NCBI RefSeq assembly: GCF_020520425.1
Contig: NC_079490.1
Coordinates: forward strand, 124,516,715-124,580,714
Length of the DNA: 64,000 bases
Reading direction: 5' to 3'
From: Spinacia oleracea
Lineage: Eukaryota; Streptophyta; Magnoliopsida; Caryophyllales; Amaranthaceae
Shown here: positions 34,611 through 46,000 of the stretch, piece by piece
Position numbering within the stretch: the first letter of the stretch is position 1
Layout of the letters: every line of letters starts with the position of its first letter
The notes under the pieces: model-generated
Seen by the model: only the letters and a program-made list of their open reading frames with translations
Told to the model about the DNA's origin: nothing
Database searches by the model: none
Position numbers and translations under genes: made by a program

Positions 34611-34819
34611 AAGGGTTTTTTCTACTAGTGAACAAACATAAAACTCATTTTCTATCACCTAAATTGATCTATATAATCAATGCTTTTCATAAAGAAACAA
34701 ATGTAGCTCCAATTCGGAACTCAATACCTTCAGAAAGGCTAAAGGGTCAAACTATCAAACTAAGCATTAATTATCCTACTATCAATCAGAAGATGACAAA
34801 TTTCAACAATAAAACTGTT

Positions 34820-36000
34820 AGTTTTACGGAGTTTCTCAAGGGAGGGTGAATTGAATTTTACAACTTTAAATAACTATAACAATATTAAGCGTGCACAAAG
34901 CAATAAGGTAATGCAAAAGAGATTTAGCGTGGAAAAATCTCTAGAGAGGAAAAAACCATGGCCCCTTGGAGACTTAACTCAAACACTTTAACTAATTAGG
35001 CAAAATAACTCACTTTACAAACCTAATTCTACACTGGGCCACTAACTGTATGTCAACTATGAACACAAATTCGCAAGGAACAATCCCTCAATCGTTCATT
35101 CCATATGGAACAGTCCGTCAACTGTTTCAACTTACTGATCTCTCTTGAAATCTTCTCTCTCGCTGTGTAAGCCCGACTCAAGCTTACTTCAATACAATTC
35201 ACTCTGAATAAGAAACAAAAAAACAAACATTAATTAAGACGTACGCAAAGATATAAGGCAAAGTAACCAAATTGCTCAGTACAGGGAACATGAACAGACT
35301 CGAATGTAAAGCTAAAGATGATACCTGGATGCTCTGGTTTTGCTAACGAGTCTGATTGGTTTATGAGACGAACTTAAGGGTATATTTATAGTGATTCTAG
35401 TATTTGACCTACAATTCGTCGAGTTTATCCAGATCCTAACTTTACATGAATTCGAACTCTATATGATGAACATAATTAAAAATCGTACCTGAATATGATA
35501 AGCATTGACTAAGTTAAGTCTTCCTAAATTATTATTTTTCTTTCAAGCATAGAGAAAACATAACTGAACTCAAACTATACATGAGACTTATCTTAAAACG
35601 ATTTTTATCTTTTCTCTTAAAAAGTGAGACACAAGTAAAATACCTTGCGTTTAATCGATTTTAGATGAAACTCTACTACCTACATGGACATACACTTCTT
35701 ATTACTCATGCAGACACTATTCCATACTTCGCAGTTCATAGTGTACTCAGTCTTACTCTTTTGATGTTGCGTTTAGAAAACAATCCCTATAGCTATTTTG
35801 AGCCTTGATCCTGAATTCATTTTCTTGAGTCTCTTGATAGTTGTCTTAATCATTCGTGTGTGAGCTTTCTCCTTGTGCTTCTGGTCTTTATCCATTGTGA
35901 TTGTTCCAACTGCAGCCTCGTTTACATCCTGTTCTTGGACATGCTAGAAAATCTTATTAGTAAAGTTGGACTTGTCATCATCAAAACTATGGAGTCATAA
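34820..36000 (-). mobile_element. Probable 3' LTR of the old minus-strand Ty1/copia element
   Basis: On the minus strand the polypurine tract CAAAAAGGGGGAAAA (36015-36001) is followed by ATGACTCCATAG and TTTTGATGATGACAAG, a signature familiar from SIRE-type copia LTRs. A TATAAATATA box lies at 35390-35381, some 600 bp into the LTR, as expected for U3. The distal end is not certain. CACTA inserted about 190 bp beyond it. No gene is seen in 34634-36060. Confidence 0.55.
35381..35390 (-). promoter_or_regulatory. TATA box of the copia LTR
   Basis: The minus strand reads CACTATAAATATACCC, a canonical TATA element, placed about 610 bp from the inferred LTR start. Confidence 0.5.
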
Positions 36001-36061
36001 TTTTCCCCCTTTTTGACGATGATAACTTTGCAGCTCTCAAACTAGAGCTCTGCAAATACCA

Positions 36062-36089
36062 CTTTGTAGTATTACTTAATACTACAAAG
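36062..36089. repeat. Perfect 12-bp-stem inverted repeat beside the gypsy primer site
   Basis: CTTTGTAGTATT, then ACTT, then AATACTACAAAG. On the minus strand, its outer ACAAAGTGGTAT continues into a near copy of the LTR/primer-site junction (ACAAAGTGGTATCAGAGC) 40-50 bp away. Confidence 0.85.
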
Positions 36090-36103
36090 AAGGACTGAAC
36101 TAA

Positions 36104-36115
36104 GCTCTGATACCA
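36104..36115 (-). other. Primer-binding site of the second gypsy element
   Basis: The minus strand reads TGGTATCAGAGC, a perfect match to the initiator-methionine tRNA primer site, three bases inside the LTR edge. No gag or pol of this element follows, so the internal region has been lost. Confidence 0.75.
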
Positions 36116-38249
36116 CTTTGTAACACCCTAATAATTCCTTGCTTTTTATAAAATATTTACCGACTTAAAACACAGGAATTATCAAGATATTACCGCCACC
36201 GTGATAACGGCTAAGACTATTTACCAAAATTACGCAGCGGAATTAACTAACTTTCAAAACATATTAAATAAATAGTTAATGGTCATTAAAACAAGTTGGA
36301 ACCGTTGAGGCCCAAATCCAAAGTATTAAATCATTTTAAAAAAATCCATTAACTGTAGATAGTATTAGTCCTGACTATAAATAGAGTTTATAAAATACGG
36401 AAGAATTAAACTCTCAACTCGAATCCCATGATCACTTCTCCCGCAAGTTATCTCTACAAACCTGCTTTATTAAAAATTCTACTCCCCAACAAAGCAAATG
36501 CAATTGATGGATCATCATAGGGTCATTAAGGCAAAGGCCATGACCAGAAGACATGAAGCACGAAGTCAGCAAAAGCTGAGTACGAAAAAGCTAGAATAAC
36601 ATTCTATCCTAACATGCTTCACTCGACAATTTAAATAATCCACATGCAAAAGCCATGTAATAAACAAACAAACATGGAGACAAGACTCGACACCTGACAT
36701 GACTCTTGACTCACAGATTAATAAAAAGTAGCTTCGAACGGGTAAAGTAAAGTATCCTCAAAAGGAAAGAAAAGGGTGATGGGAGCCAACCATACACCAA
36801 AATAAGTCGGGCTACTACCGACAGTCGGGCCATACTGACAAGAATTCCAATGCACAACGGCATAAAAGAAGAATGAAACAACGTCTTGTATCATTCTAGG
36901 AGTACAAGTTTTCCGGCAAGACTCCCCCCATTGTTCATCTTCAAGGTATATACGTTTCAAGAGTTTTGAAGCTATTTTGGGATGCACTTTACGTTAATTA
37001 ATATATTATGTTCAAGGCGACTCAAGACACAACATACAAACAATTAAACAATTCAACTATGACACTCCATTATTTTAATTCTTTAGGACTTGTGATCAAA
37101 CATAGACTCAAGTGAAATTACTCCCATTGTTCCTTCTCAAAAACACTGTTTGAGATAACCCGACATCGCCTATTAACAAGCGGGGTGTGCCCTTAGCACG
37201 AATTGTCCTTAATTCAATTCATCATAGACTCTCTAACATATTCTACCCCTTGGTAGAATATATATTGCTCGCTGGCAATATTCGACTGGCTCAATATTTA
37301 TGCTAGACATCCTGTACTATAGCATAATAATAATAACAACTTGCATGCGCAATACTCATACATGCAAACGAACTTGAACAACATGCTTGACATAATTCAA
37401 CGATTATAAAAGTCCATAACATGATAGTTCAATAGAATCTACAAAGCATAATTCAATTAATAACATGCTCGTTCACATAGATTCAATAATAATAATAACA
37501 TGCTCGTTCTCCATATCAAACATGAATTCATAATAACATATTCATTCCCAATCATCAATCATGAGTTCACAACAACATATAAGTTCACATGATTCGCATT
37601 CAATTTACTTCATAAAGTCCTCAAGAGATGGGTGGTCACCCTAATCTTGTACGTACCTGGAATACCTAAGTACGGGGGCCACCGTGCGAATCACGACTCA
37701 CTAGAAATCAACTCCTATAAACACAAAAGGAGAACTAAATTATTATCCATGTTTACTAAATTTCCAGCAACTATTTAAGATTCTAAAACTCTTAGTTTAA
37801 TTAGAAAGCATTCATTAATCGTTAATTTAATAGTATCAAATAGTCAACTCAAGTGCTAACATAAAAACATTGACTTTTTAGCTTTAAAACCATTAAAAAT
37901 CAACTTTTTAAAGCTTATAAATAATCTGAAAATTTAAGTTGATTCCCATAATTTAAATTGTCATTAAATTATGTGAATAAATCGCTTAATCAATGGAAAT
38001 CAAAACCCTAATAATAGTTTATCATAAAAACATGTTTTGACTTCAAAAATCAACACTGTATAAACTCATTAAATCTGAAAATAATAATTTCAATCATCAA
38101 AACCAATCTCTTTAATTAAAATACAACACTAGCCCAATACGGTGTTCATAACCGTTCTAATCAATTTAAATAACCCAAATTTAAAATAATCACAACAATT
38201 AAAACAATTTAAAACTGAAAATTAATGTTTTTGAAAATATAATTTGATT

Positions 38250-38660
38250 GACCCAATTCAACAACACACACACACACACAACAATTAATCGTGTTGTGTG
38301 TGTGTGCGCCAATCAAAACAACGCAACAACAACAACAAGCAACGCAGCACGACACGTACCGCAAGACAGCAGCGCGCGCGAGCAAGGGGACGAGTGGGCG
38401 AGTGCTGCGGGGCGGGCGAGACACACACGCGACACACATCGAGGCTATGTTGTGCTGCGATGCGGGACGAGGCAAGGAGAGGGGGCAGCAAGGGTGCAGG
38501 CACGCAGGCACCTTGTGTGCTACGCTGCGGCTGCGAGGCTGGGCGCGCAACACACGTACGACAGCGTGCCTTGGGCTGCAAGCAAAGACGGGCAAATGAG
38601 AGTGTGGGGCGCCACAAGGAGAGAGAAAGAGAGGAGAGAGAGGGAGTGCTGAATTTTCTT
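38250..38660. other. GC-rich island downstream of the TATA box in the second gypsy LTR
   Basis: The block starts with a (CA)n stretch and is rich in GC, open in several frames on both strands. It follows the LTR's TATA box on the minus strand and would therefore be transcribed as the RNA leader. Confidence 0.6.
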
Positions 38661-38681
38661 GTGAGGGTTTAATGAGAGGGT

Positions 38682-38690
38682 CTATTTATA
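38682..38690 (-). promoter_or_regulatory. TATA box of the second gypsy LTR
   Basis: The minus strand reads AACTATAAATAGACCC, a near-ideal plant TATA box, 360 bp from the LTR start. It predicts a transcript start near 38655, just before the GC-rich island. Confidence 0.65.
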
Positions 38691-39170
38691 GTTTTTCTCT
38701 CCCTTGTGGGCTAGGTTATGGTAGTTTGAGTTGGGCTTATTACCGGGCTCATTTAAGTTTACTCCTTGCAAGCTTTGTTGGGTTTGATCATGGCAAAACG
38801 ACTGGGCTTTAATTAAATTAAATTCGTTTTCGAAAAACGACCCAACAAATCCAGATCAAATAAATTCATTGTATCTATTTAATAAAATACGGTTTTTGTA
38901 ATTAATATATAATTAAATTAATTAAAAATAAAATGCATTTAATTCCCATTAAATGGAATCAATTTATAAAAATACTTTATAAATACAACGAAATGCTTTA
39001 TAAATATAATTAAATATATTTATAATTATAGAAAAATACGAGGTATTACAAAGGCCATCAAGTTCCTAGAAGTTATTATGGACCATCTATCAGAACGTAG
39101 GAAACCGCTAATTAAAATTAGTCATTACAGACCCAAGTGCACATTGTTTGGCAGAAAAAACAGAAAAAGT

Positions 39171-39992
39171 TTAAATAGTTCGATGGTAAGGATAGCTGAT
39201 TAATAAGACAGAAAATAAATGGGGCAGGTTTAGGCTTGGGGGGCCATCACGATTGGGATCATCAGGCACAACAGCTTCATGAACCACCTCTTCCTGGATC
39301 ACATCTGCAAGACGGTCAGTTATAGCTTTGAAGCATATATCTTGGTCCAACTGTACCTGCGACAAGTTCTCACAAAGGTCTTGAAAAGCAGCCATGATGT
39401 TCATGTTGTCCTTTTGCAGTTGATCCACCTTGGTCGGCAGAGAGGTGAGTTGAGCATTGGGTGGAGGAGCTGCAGACTGTGGTTCCTCTTCCTTATCGGA
39501 GTCCGAACCCACCGCTTGATGGACCACTGGAGGGGCATCCTTTGAGGAGATTGCAATGCTTTTGCTACATCTGGTCGGAGTTGTTGGAGTGGGGGAGTCC
39601 TTGCCAACCTTCTGACTAGGAGCAGCCCTGTGAGGAGATTTTTCTTTTGGCCTCTTCTCTTGGTCCCCTCCCTCTGAGTTCCACGCGTGCTCTTCACATA
39701 TTAACACTGTTTCCCCTTCTCCCTCATTGTCCTCTCCTTCTTCGACACCCTCATCTTCCTCTTCCTTAACCAAGATCTGGTTCCATGCACTCGCTTTAGG
39801 CAGGCTTTAGAAAATATGTTAGCTTGGGTGAGTGGTTTAGATTTGTAGCTTGTGAGGTCAACCCCAACCTTCCTCATGATGTAGATAAGTAAGGACCCGT
39901 ACTCAATGACATTATTTTAGGAAATACAAAATGGGTGACGTGGGAGATGAAAATGGTTGGGAAGTTTATTTGGTGTTGTTGTTCGAGGAGAT
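39171..39992 (-). pseudogene. 3' part of a split env-like ORF of the old copia element
   Basis: A 200-residue frame (39773-39171) is acidic and low-complexity at first (EEEDEGVEEGEDNEGEGE), then Ser/Pro-rich, then has a predicted coiled-coil-like stretch (LPTKVDQLQKDNMNIMAAF). Just upstream, in a shifted frame (39900-39790), is YGSLLIYIMRKVGVDL, which resembles the end of the 'putative plant transposon protein' domain common in env-like ORFs of plant retroelements. The rest of that domain is found on the far side of the Athila insertion, at 53960-53690. Stops and at least one frameshift are present. Confidence 0.55.
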
Positions 39993-41333
39993 TGATATAT
40001 GCATTTTTACCCCCGTCCCTTAGTACTTTTCTGTGTCAAATGATCTCTTAGGAGCCATTTGGAGTACTAATATGTGTTATTGAGTATGCCTTGAGTTTTA
40101 GGTACGTTTAATGAGAAATTGGCCTTTTTAGGCTCGTTTCATGATGATAGGGCCACTACACGATCCCGAGGAGGTTCAGGACGATTATTGTCGACTCTTG
40201 GGAGCCTAGGATGCTTACATTTGAGCCCCAAGGGTTATACTTGATGATAATATTAATGTAGGATGCGTTTAGCCGGTCGCCCTACGACTGGAGGGAGAAT
40301 GGAGAAAATCGGGCGAGCAAAAAGAGCATTTATCTGTTTCAGCACGCGCCCGACCAGACGGACTTCGCCCGGTCGGGCGGAATTCTGCCTGATCGACTTG
40401 ATTGCGAACCAAAATCCTGATCGGGCCGGCGTCTGCCCGATCGGGCGACGACAACCTCAACGCTTTTTCTACTTAGTAATTTCCGGTTTTCCATTTTGTT
40501 TTGAGCAAGAATATAAATATACCCCTTAGTTATTTGTTTGCGACACCTTATTTCCTAGTTTTAAACACTTAGTTTATTTTAGCACTTGTTTTTATTCTCT
40601 CAAACATTGAAATTACTTAGTTTTATTTTGAATTCAAAGTTCGAACCTTTTAGTTCTTCCCTTGTTCTTCATTTAGGTATTGTTTTATTCTCAACTTTAT
40701 TAATTAATTCCAATTGCTAATTGTTTTATTAATTGCTTAGAATTATGTTTTCATTAATATCAATTGTTTGGTTTATGTTTAGCATGTGTGAGTAGTCTAT
40801 TATTCTAGGGTTTAGGGGATCCATTAATGTATGATTGGGATTGGAAGATTAAATTATTGATTGTTGATTATAATTTCTATAGCTTATTTTAATTGTTCTT
40901 CAATTCTGTTCGGCCGGACTATTTTGATTGAGTTTGATGAATCTTAGATTATGCGTCGAGAGGTATAAATCTGATGTTCTTGATCTGTGGCTATTAGATA
41001 GGGATTGTTTCTAGTACATAGCGAGAGCCTGCCAGTTATAATTTCCTAAGGAATTAATAAGATCCGAGAGATGCATGTTTTCCTAGTTATGGTTATTGAT
41101 TGATTTTTGTTGTCCGTTGTCCAATCCTGGTCTGCATTTGTGGTGAACCGTTACCCTAGATTCCCTTAATATTGTTATTTTCCGATTTAATTATTGTCTT
41201 AGTTTTAGTTATAAAAATCAACCCTTTTCCTGTTTCCAATAGTCTAGACCTAAGTTTTAATAGTAGAAAGAACGCTTGTTTCTCTGTGGAATTAGGTTTA
41301 CTTTTGACTAGGAGATACGACTTTAGCCTGTCA
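39993..41333 (+). mobile_element. Athila 5' LTR
   Basis: Starts TGATATATGC and ends CCTGTCA, directly before the primer site. It is homologous along its length to 52247-53689. It has lost about 40 bp (near 41284) between GTGGA direct repeats relative to the 3' LTR. A TATAAATAT box lies at 40512-40520. Confidence 0.88.
40345..40450 (+). promoter_or_regulatory. CGATCG-type palindrome cluster upstream of the LTR TATA box
   Basis: Several copies and near-copies of GCCCGATCGGGC (for example CGCCCGGTCGGGCGG, TGCCCGATCGGGCGA) lie 60-170 bp upstream of the TATA box at 40512. The same cluster is at 52615-52775 in the 3' LTR. Confidence 0.65.
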
Positions 41334-41338
41334 AATTT

Positions 41339-41356
41339 TGGCGTCGTTGCCGGGGA
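41339..41356 (+). other. Athila primer-binding site
   Basis: TGGCGTCGTTGCCGGGGA differs by one base from TGGCGCCGTTGCCGGGGA, the well-known Athila-type primer-binding site. It lies five bases after the 5' LTR. Confidence 0.85.
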
Positions 41357-41463
41357 AACAATTTTATTTTCTGTTATTAATTGTTTGTTCTAGATTATTG
41401 TTTGTTACTTCTCAAGGAAGTCCCGTTCCTTGAGACCGGATCTCACACTCGTTTGTAGTTTCT

Positions 41464-42906
41464 TTGTCTATGCCCACGACCATAAGTACTAGTAATCTTA
41501 CTCCGTTCGATCCTGAACCTGAAAGAACTTTTTGTAAACGAAGATATTTTATCGCAGAGTGTGGGAATTACTCTAACTCTGATTCTGATCATATTATGGG
41601 CGGTCTTTTTCCTTCAGATACAAATACAGTGTCAGAGATAGAGATGGGTGATGAAACAGTTGAGCCGAGGCTTACGGACTACTCTAAGCCAAGTCTGTCT
41701 GTGCTACCCAAGGCAATCATTCCTAGTATTGCTGCTGAAAGTTTTAAAATCGAGCCTGCTTTGATAAACATGATCGAAAGACATCAGTTTGGTGGAAAGA
41801 AGGGTGAACACCCTAATCTTCATATTTAGTCCTTTGTTCAGTATTGTTCTACCATTAAGAAGAAGAATGTAACCCCAGAGCAGACTATGGAGATGCTTTT
41901 CCCGTTTTCTCTGAGCGGAAAAGAAAAGCTATGGATTAATGGGTTGAGTAGAGAAGCAATGAAAATCAAAGACTGGGAATCTTTGGCTCTTGCTTTCTAC
42001 GTGAAGTACTTCCCACCTGAGAAGACAACCCGTTTGAGAAGCCAAATTATTTCTATCACACAGTTAGCAGATGAGAGTTTTTTTGAGGTTTGGGAGAGGT
42101 TTAAGGATCTACATAGAGAGTGTCCGCACCATGGTCTACAACCGTGGTTCTTGGTTCAACAATTTTACAATGGTCTGGGTAATGATTCTAGGCTTATTCT
42201 GGATTCTGCTGCAAGTGGGAGGTTCATGCAACTTCCTTTATCTAGAGCTATGGAGGTGATCGAGGAGATGACTATTCACAATGCCCAGTATGGGAATCAT
42301 AGAGGCCTATCTAACAAGGGTGGTAAGCATGAGCTAAAATCGATAGAACAACTAACTGTCCAGTTGACTGCTTTACATTACAAGTTTGATAATATACAAG
42401 CAGAAACTCCTCAATCTGCTCAACCTGTCAGTGTAGCTGCAATGAATTCCCAATCTGTGAATGTCTGTGATAGTTATGGGTTGTCTGGTCATTATACACA
42501 GGAGTGTAGAAGCTCCATTGAGCAATGCAACGCATTTCAGGCCTACAAGCAGAATAACCCATACTCCAATTCCTACATTGAGGGGTACAAAAATAACGCC
42601 CTACTTTCCTACAGGAGTATGAAAATTCAGAACCCACACCAGGTTCAACACTCACCACCACAACAACCATACCAACCACGACCCAGCTACAATCAATAGT
42701 CTAGTGGACCACATGGGTTCTCTAGACAACAGACACAACCTCCACCACCACAGCCTCAACCCACACAGTCTGATCCTATGCTAGTGGAGACGAGAACCAT
42801 GATGATGCAAATGCAGAAGTCTCTAAATGAAAAGGATGCTAAAATTGATGCTCTTGCCGCTCATAACAAGAAAGGTAGTCCCCTGCGAAAAATAGGCTAC
42901 AACTGA
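41464..42906 (+). pseudogene. Athila gag, interrupted
   Basis: From the ATG at 41464 the frame is broken by an in-frame TAG at 41827. It resumes at 41887 in the same frame with the retrotransposon gag domain (LSGKEKLWINGL, WERFKDLHRECPHHG, FYNGLG), then reaches another TAG at 42697, with a Pro/Gln-rich tail continuing in frame to a TGA at 42904. A degenerate zinc-knuckle-like CDSYGLSGHYTQEC is visible, with Ser in place of one Cys-pair spacing. Gag forms the particle that packages element RNA. Confidence 0.8.
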
Positions 42907-43045
42907 GGTTAAGAAGGGGACAAATATTCAAGTACCACTTATTGCACTCCCCTTCCCAAACCAAAAACTCAAGAGTAAGCTAGAAAAACATTTTGGCAAA
43001 TTCTTGGATGTAGTAAAAAAACTTGTAGGTAACAGTTCCTTTTAC

Positions 43046-46000
43046 TGAATTGATTTTACAGGTTCCTGCATATGCTAATTTTATGAAAGATATTTTGACC
43101 AGGAAACGTGCTTTTTGTGAGGTAGAGACTGTAGCTTTTACTAAGGAATGTAGTGCTTATTTACAGAACAAGTCTCCACCCAAACTTAAAGACCCCGGGA
43201 GTTTTTCCATCCCATGTAACATTGACACCGTTTTTTTATTGATAAGGCTTTGTGTGATCTAGGTGCTAGTGTGTCTGTTATGCCCCTGTCTGTCTGCACT
43301 AAATTAAACATGGGTGAGCTTAAGGTCACTAATATTACACTACAAATTGCTGACCATTCTGTTAAATACCCCTTAGGTGTTTTAGAGGATGTTCCCGTTA
43401 GAGTAGGTAAATTTTATATACCTGTGGATTTTGTGGTGCTAGACATGCAAGAGGATTCTCAAATTCCTATTATTTTAGGTAGACCCTTCCTTCACACGGC
43501 GGGGGCGGTTATTGATGTTAAAAGTGGGAAATTTACTCTGTCCGTAGGGGATGATAAGGTTACCTTTAATCTGAATAGTGCCTTCAAGAGTCCGATGCTA
43601 GAGGAAGAACATTGCTATCGTATTGATGTAGTTGATTTTATTATGCGAGATAACGTCTCCCAAGTCCTCGATCCCTTGGAGGCAGTGCTTTGTTGTGAAT
43701 CTTCTGCAGGTGATAGCAGTTCTTGGTGTGCTGAATTGGATGCTCTAGAGTTGGCTCTTGATGGTGGAGAGCTTGAACCCGAGGAGAGCACCAAGGTGAC
43801 GAGGTTAGTTTGGCCTATCTGTTCTGTAAAAGAGGTAAAGAAACCCGAACTCAAACCTCTTCCTGCTAATCTGAAATATGCATTTTTGGATGATGAACAA
43901 CTTTGTCCTGTGATTGTCAGTACTGCACTTGATGCTGACCAATTATCCCAACTTCTTATTGTGTTGAAAAAGAACAAAAAGGCCATTGGGTACAGTATTG
44001 TCGATCTAAAGGGTATTAGCCCGGATTTTTGCATACACAGGATACACTTAGATGATAGTAAAAAGCCATTCATTCAACCTCAACGTCGTCTGAACCCCAT
44101 CATGCAAGACGTTGTGAAAGCTGAAGTTATGAAATTTCTTGATGCGGGTTTTGTTTATGTTGTGTCTGATTCTATGTGGGTGAGTCCTATTCAAGTAGTC
44201 CCAAAGAAAGGGGGAACGACTGTGGTTAGAAATGAAAAGAATGAGTTGATCCCAACTAGGGTAGTTACAGGGTGGCGCATGTGCATTAACTATAGGCGTC
44301 TAAATGTTGCTACAAAAAAGGACCACTTTCCCCTTCCCTTTATTGATCAAATGTTGGAAAGACTAGCCTATCATAATTTTTTTGTTATCTTGATGGTTAT
44401 TCTGGATTTTTCCAAATCCCCATACATCTAGATGACCAGGAAAAGACCATTTTTACATGTCCCTATGGTACTTTTGCATATCGTAGGATGCCCTTTGGTC
44501 TGTGTAATGCACCTGCTACATTTCAACGTTGCATGATGAGCATCTTTTCTGAGTTTATAGGGTCTTTCATGGAAGTGTTTATGAATGATTTTAGTGTCAA
44601 TGATACTTCTTTTGATTCTTATCTGGTAAATTTGACTAAAGTGTTGAAAAGGTGCGAGGAATGTAACTTGGTATTAAATTGGGAAAAATGTCATTTCATG
44701 GTTACTGAAGGGGTGGTCTTGGGACATTTGATATCCGATAAGGGCATTCAGGTGGATCGAGCTAAGGTCCAAGTGATTGAACAATTGCCCCCTCCAGTTA
44801 ATGTGAAAGGAGTTAGAAGTTTTCTTGGTCATGCGGGGTTTTATCGCCGCTTTATCAATGACTTTTCTAAAATTGTTAAACCACTGACCCAACTCCTCCT
44901 CAAGGATGCCCCATTTGTGTTTACTGATGCTTGTCTTGAGGCTTTTGACAGGATAAAACAGGCATTGATTTCGGCTCCTATCATCCGTTCTCCCGAGTGG
45001 GATCTCCCGTTCGAGATAATGTGGGATGCAAGTGACTATGCAATTGGGGCAGTTTTGGGTCAGAGAAAGGAAAAGGTCTTGCATGCTATCTACTATGCTA
45101 GTAACAGGTTAATTATGCTACTACTGAGAAGGAGCTTCTAGCCATAGTCTACGCCTTGGATAAGTTTCGCACCTATCTGATTTTGTCCAAGGTGATAGTC
45201 TACACTTATCATGTAGCCCTCAAGTATTTTCTCTCTAAGAAGGAATCCAAGCCTAGGCTTATTCGATGGATACTACTGCTACAAGAATTTGATTTGGAGA
45301 TTCGCGATAAGAAAGGGGCTGAGAATGTGGTTGCAGACCACTTGTCTAGCCTGAGGTATGATGACAGTAAAGAGTCCACACCGATCGATGACTCGTTTCC
45401 GGATGACCATCTCCTTACACTTGCTAGTTAGTCACCATGGTTCGCAGACTATGAGAACTACATTGTGGGGGGTATTCTTCCGGCCGATCTTACATACCAA
45501 CAAAAGAAGAAGTTCCTGCATGATGTCCGGTTCTACTTTTGGGATGATCCACATTTGTTCCGTGAGACTGCTGACGGGTTGTATGAGCGGTGTGTTTCAG
45601 AATGGGAAGTCCATGGTATAATCAATAGGTGTCATTCTTCACCTTATGGAGGCCACCATAGACCTTCAAAGACTAATGCCAATTTGTCACAGTGCGGGTT
45701 TTATTGGCCTACTATGTTTAAAGATGCACAAGCTTTTATTATGGCTTGTGATGTGTGCCAGAGGGCCGACACTATCTCGAGTAGGCACGAGTTACATACC
45801 ACAGAACGAAATTCTTGAGGTTGAGGTTTTTGATGTGTGGGGGATAAACTACATGGGACCATTACCATCGTCTAAGGGTAATCTGTATATCCTTGTTGCT
45901 GTAGATTATGTGTCTAAGTGGGTGGAAGCCATTGCCTCACCTACTAACGATGCCAAGACATTCATCTCCTTGTTCAAGAAAATCATCTTCCCTAGATTTG

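Larger units (their letters stand above)
26414..34630 (+). mobile_element. CACTA (En/Spm) element carrying host exons and a satellite array (8.2 kb)
   Basis: The ends CACTAGTAGAAAAAACCC and, inverted, CACTAGTAGAAAAAACCC match over about 24 bp with few differences. They are flanked by a perfect 3-bp AAC duplication (26411-26413, 34631-34633). Both subterminal zones carry TTGCAGCGTACA repeats in both orientations. No recognisable CACTA transposase was found, so it is probably non-autonomous and mobilised in trans. Inside are a spliceable 5' exon, ascorbate-peroxidase pieces, a UPF1 exon, other exon-like pieces, and a 4.3-kb tandem array between exon-like segments. Confidence 0.9.
36119..39050 (-). 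mobile_element. LTR of a second Ty3/gypsy element (2,932 bp)
   Basis: On the minus strand it runs from TGTAATACCTCG to AGGGTGTTACA with a primer site immediately after. Flanks (CACTT left, AAGGC right) do not match, so it is not a simple solo LTR; it looks like a 5' LTR with its internal region deleted. It shares layout with the first gypsy LTR: similar termini, a GC-rich island and a 'gccgaagactcagtaac'-like motif. Open frames inside it (36718-36987, 38209-38672) are not credible genes. Confidence 0.8.

Noticed and set aside
34245-34628. Frames of 65-112 residues with repeated CRCNK/CSVH-type motifs
   Set aside because: They translate the CACTA subterminal repeats TTGCAGCGTACA in different phases.
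38209-38672. Five overlapping frames of 102-134 residues
   Set aside because: They lie in the GC-rich island of the second gypsy LTR; all are compositional, none has a family motif.
36119-39050. Simple solo LTR
   Set aside because: Flanking five bases do not match and a perfect primer-binding site adjoins the left edge, so at least part of an internal region was once present.
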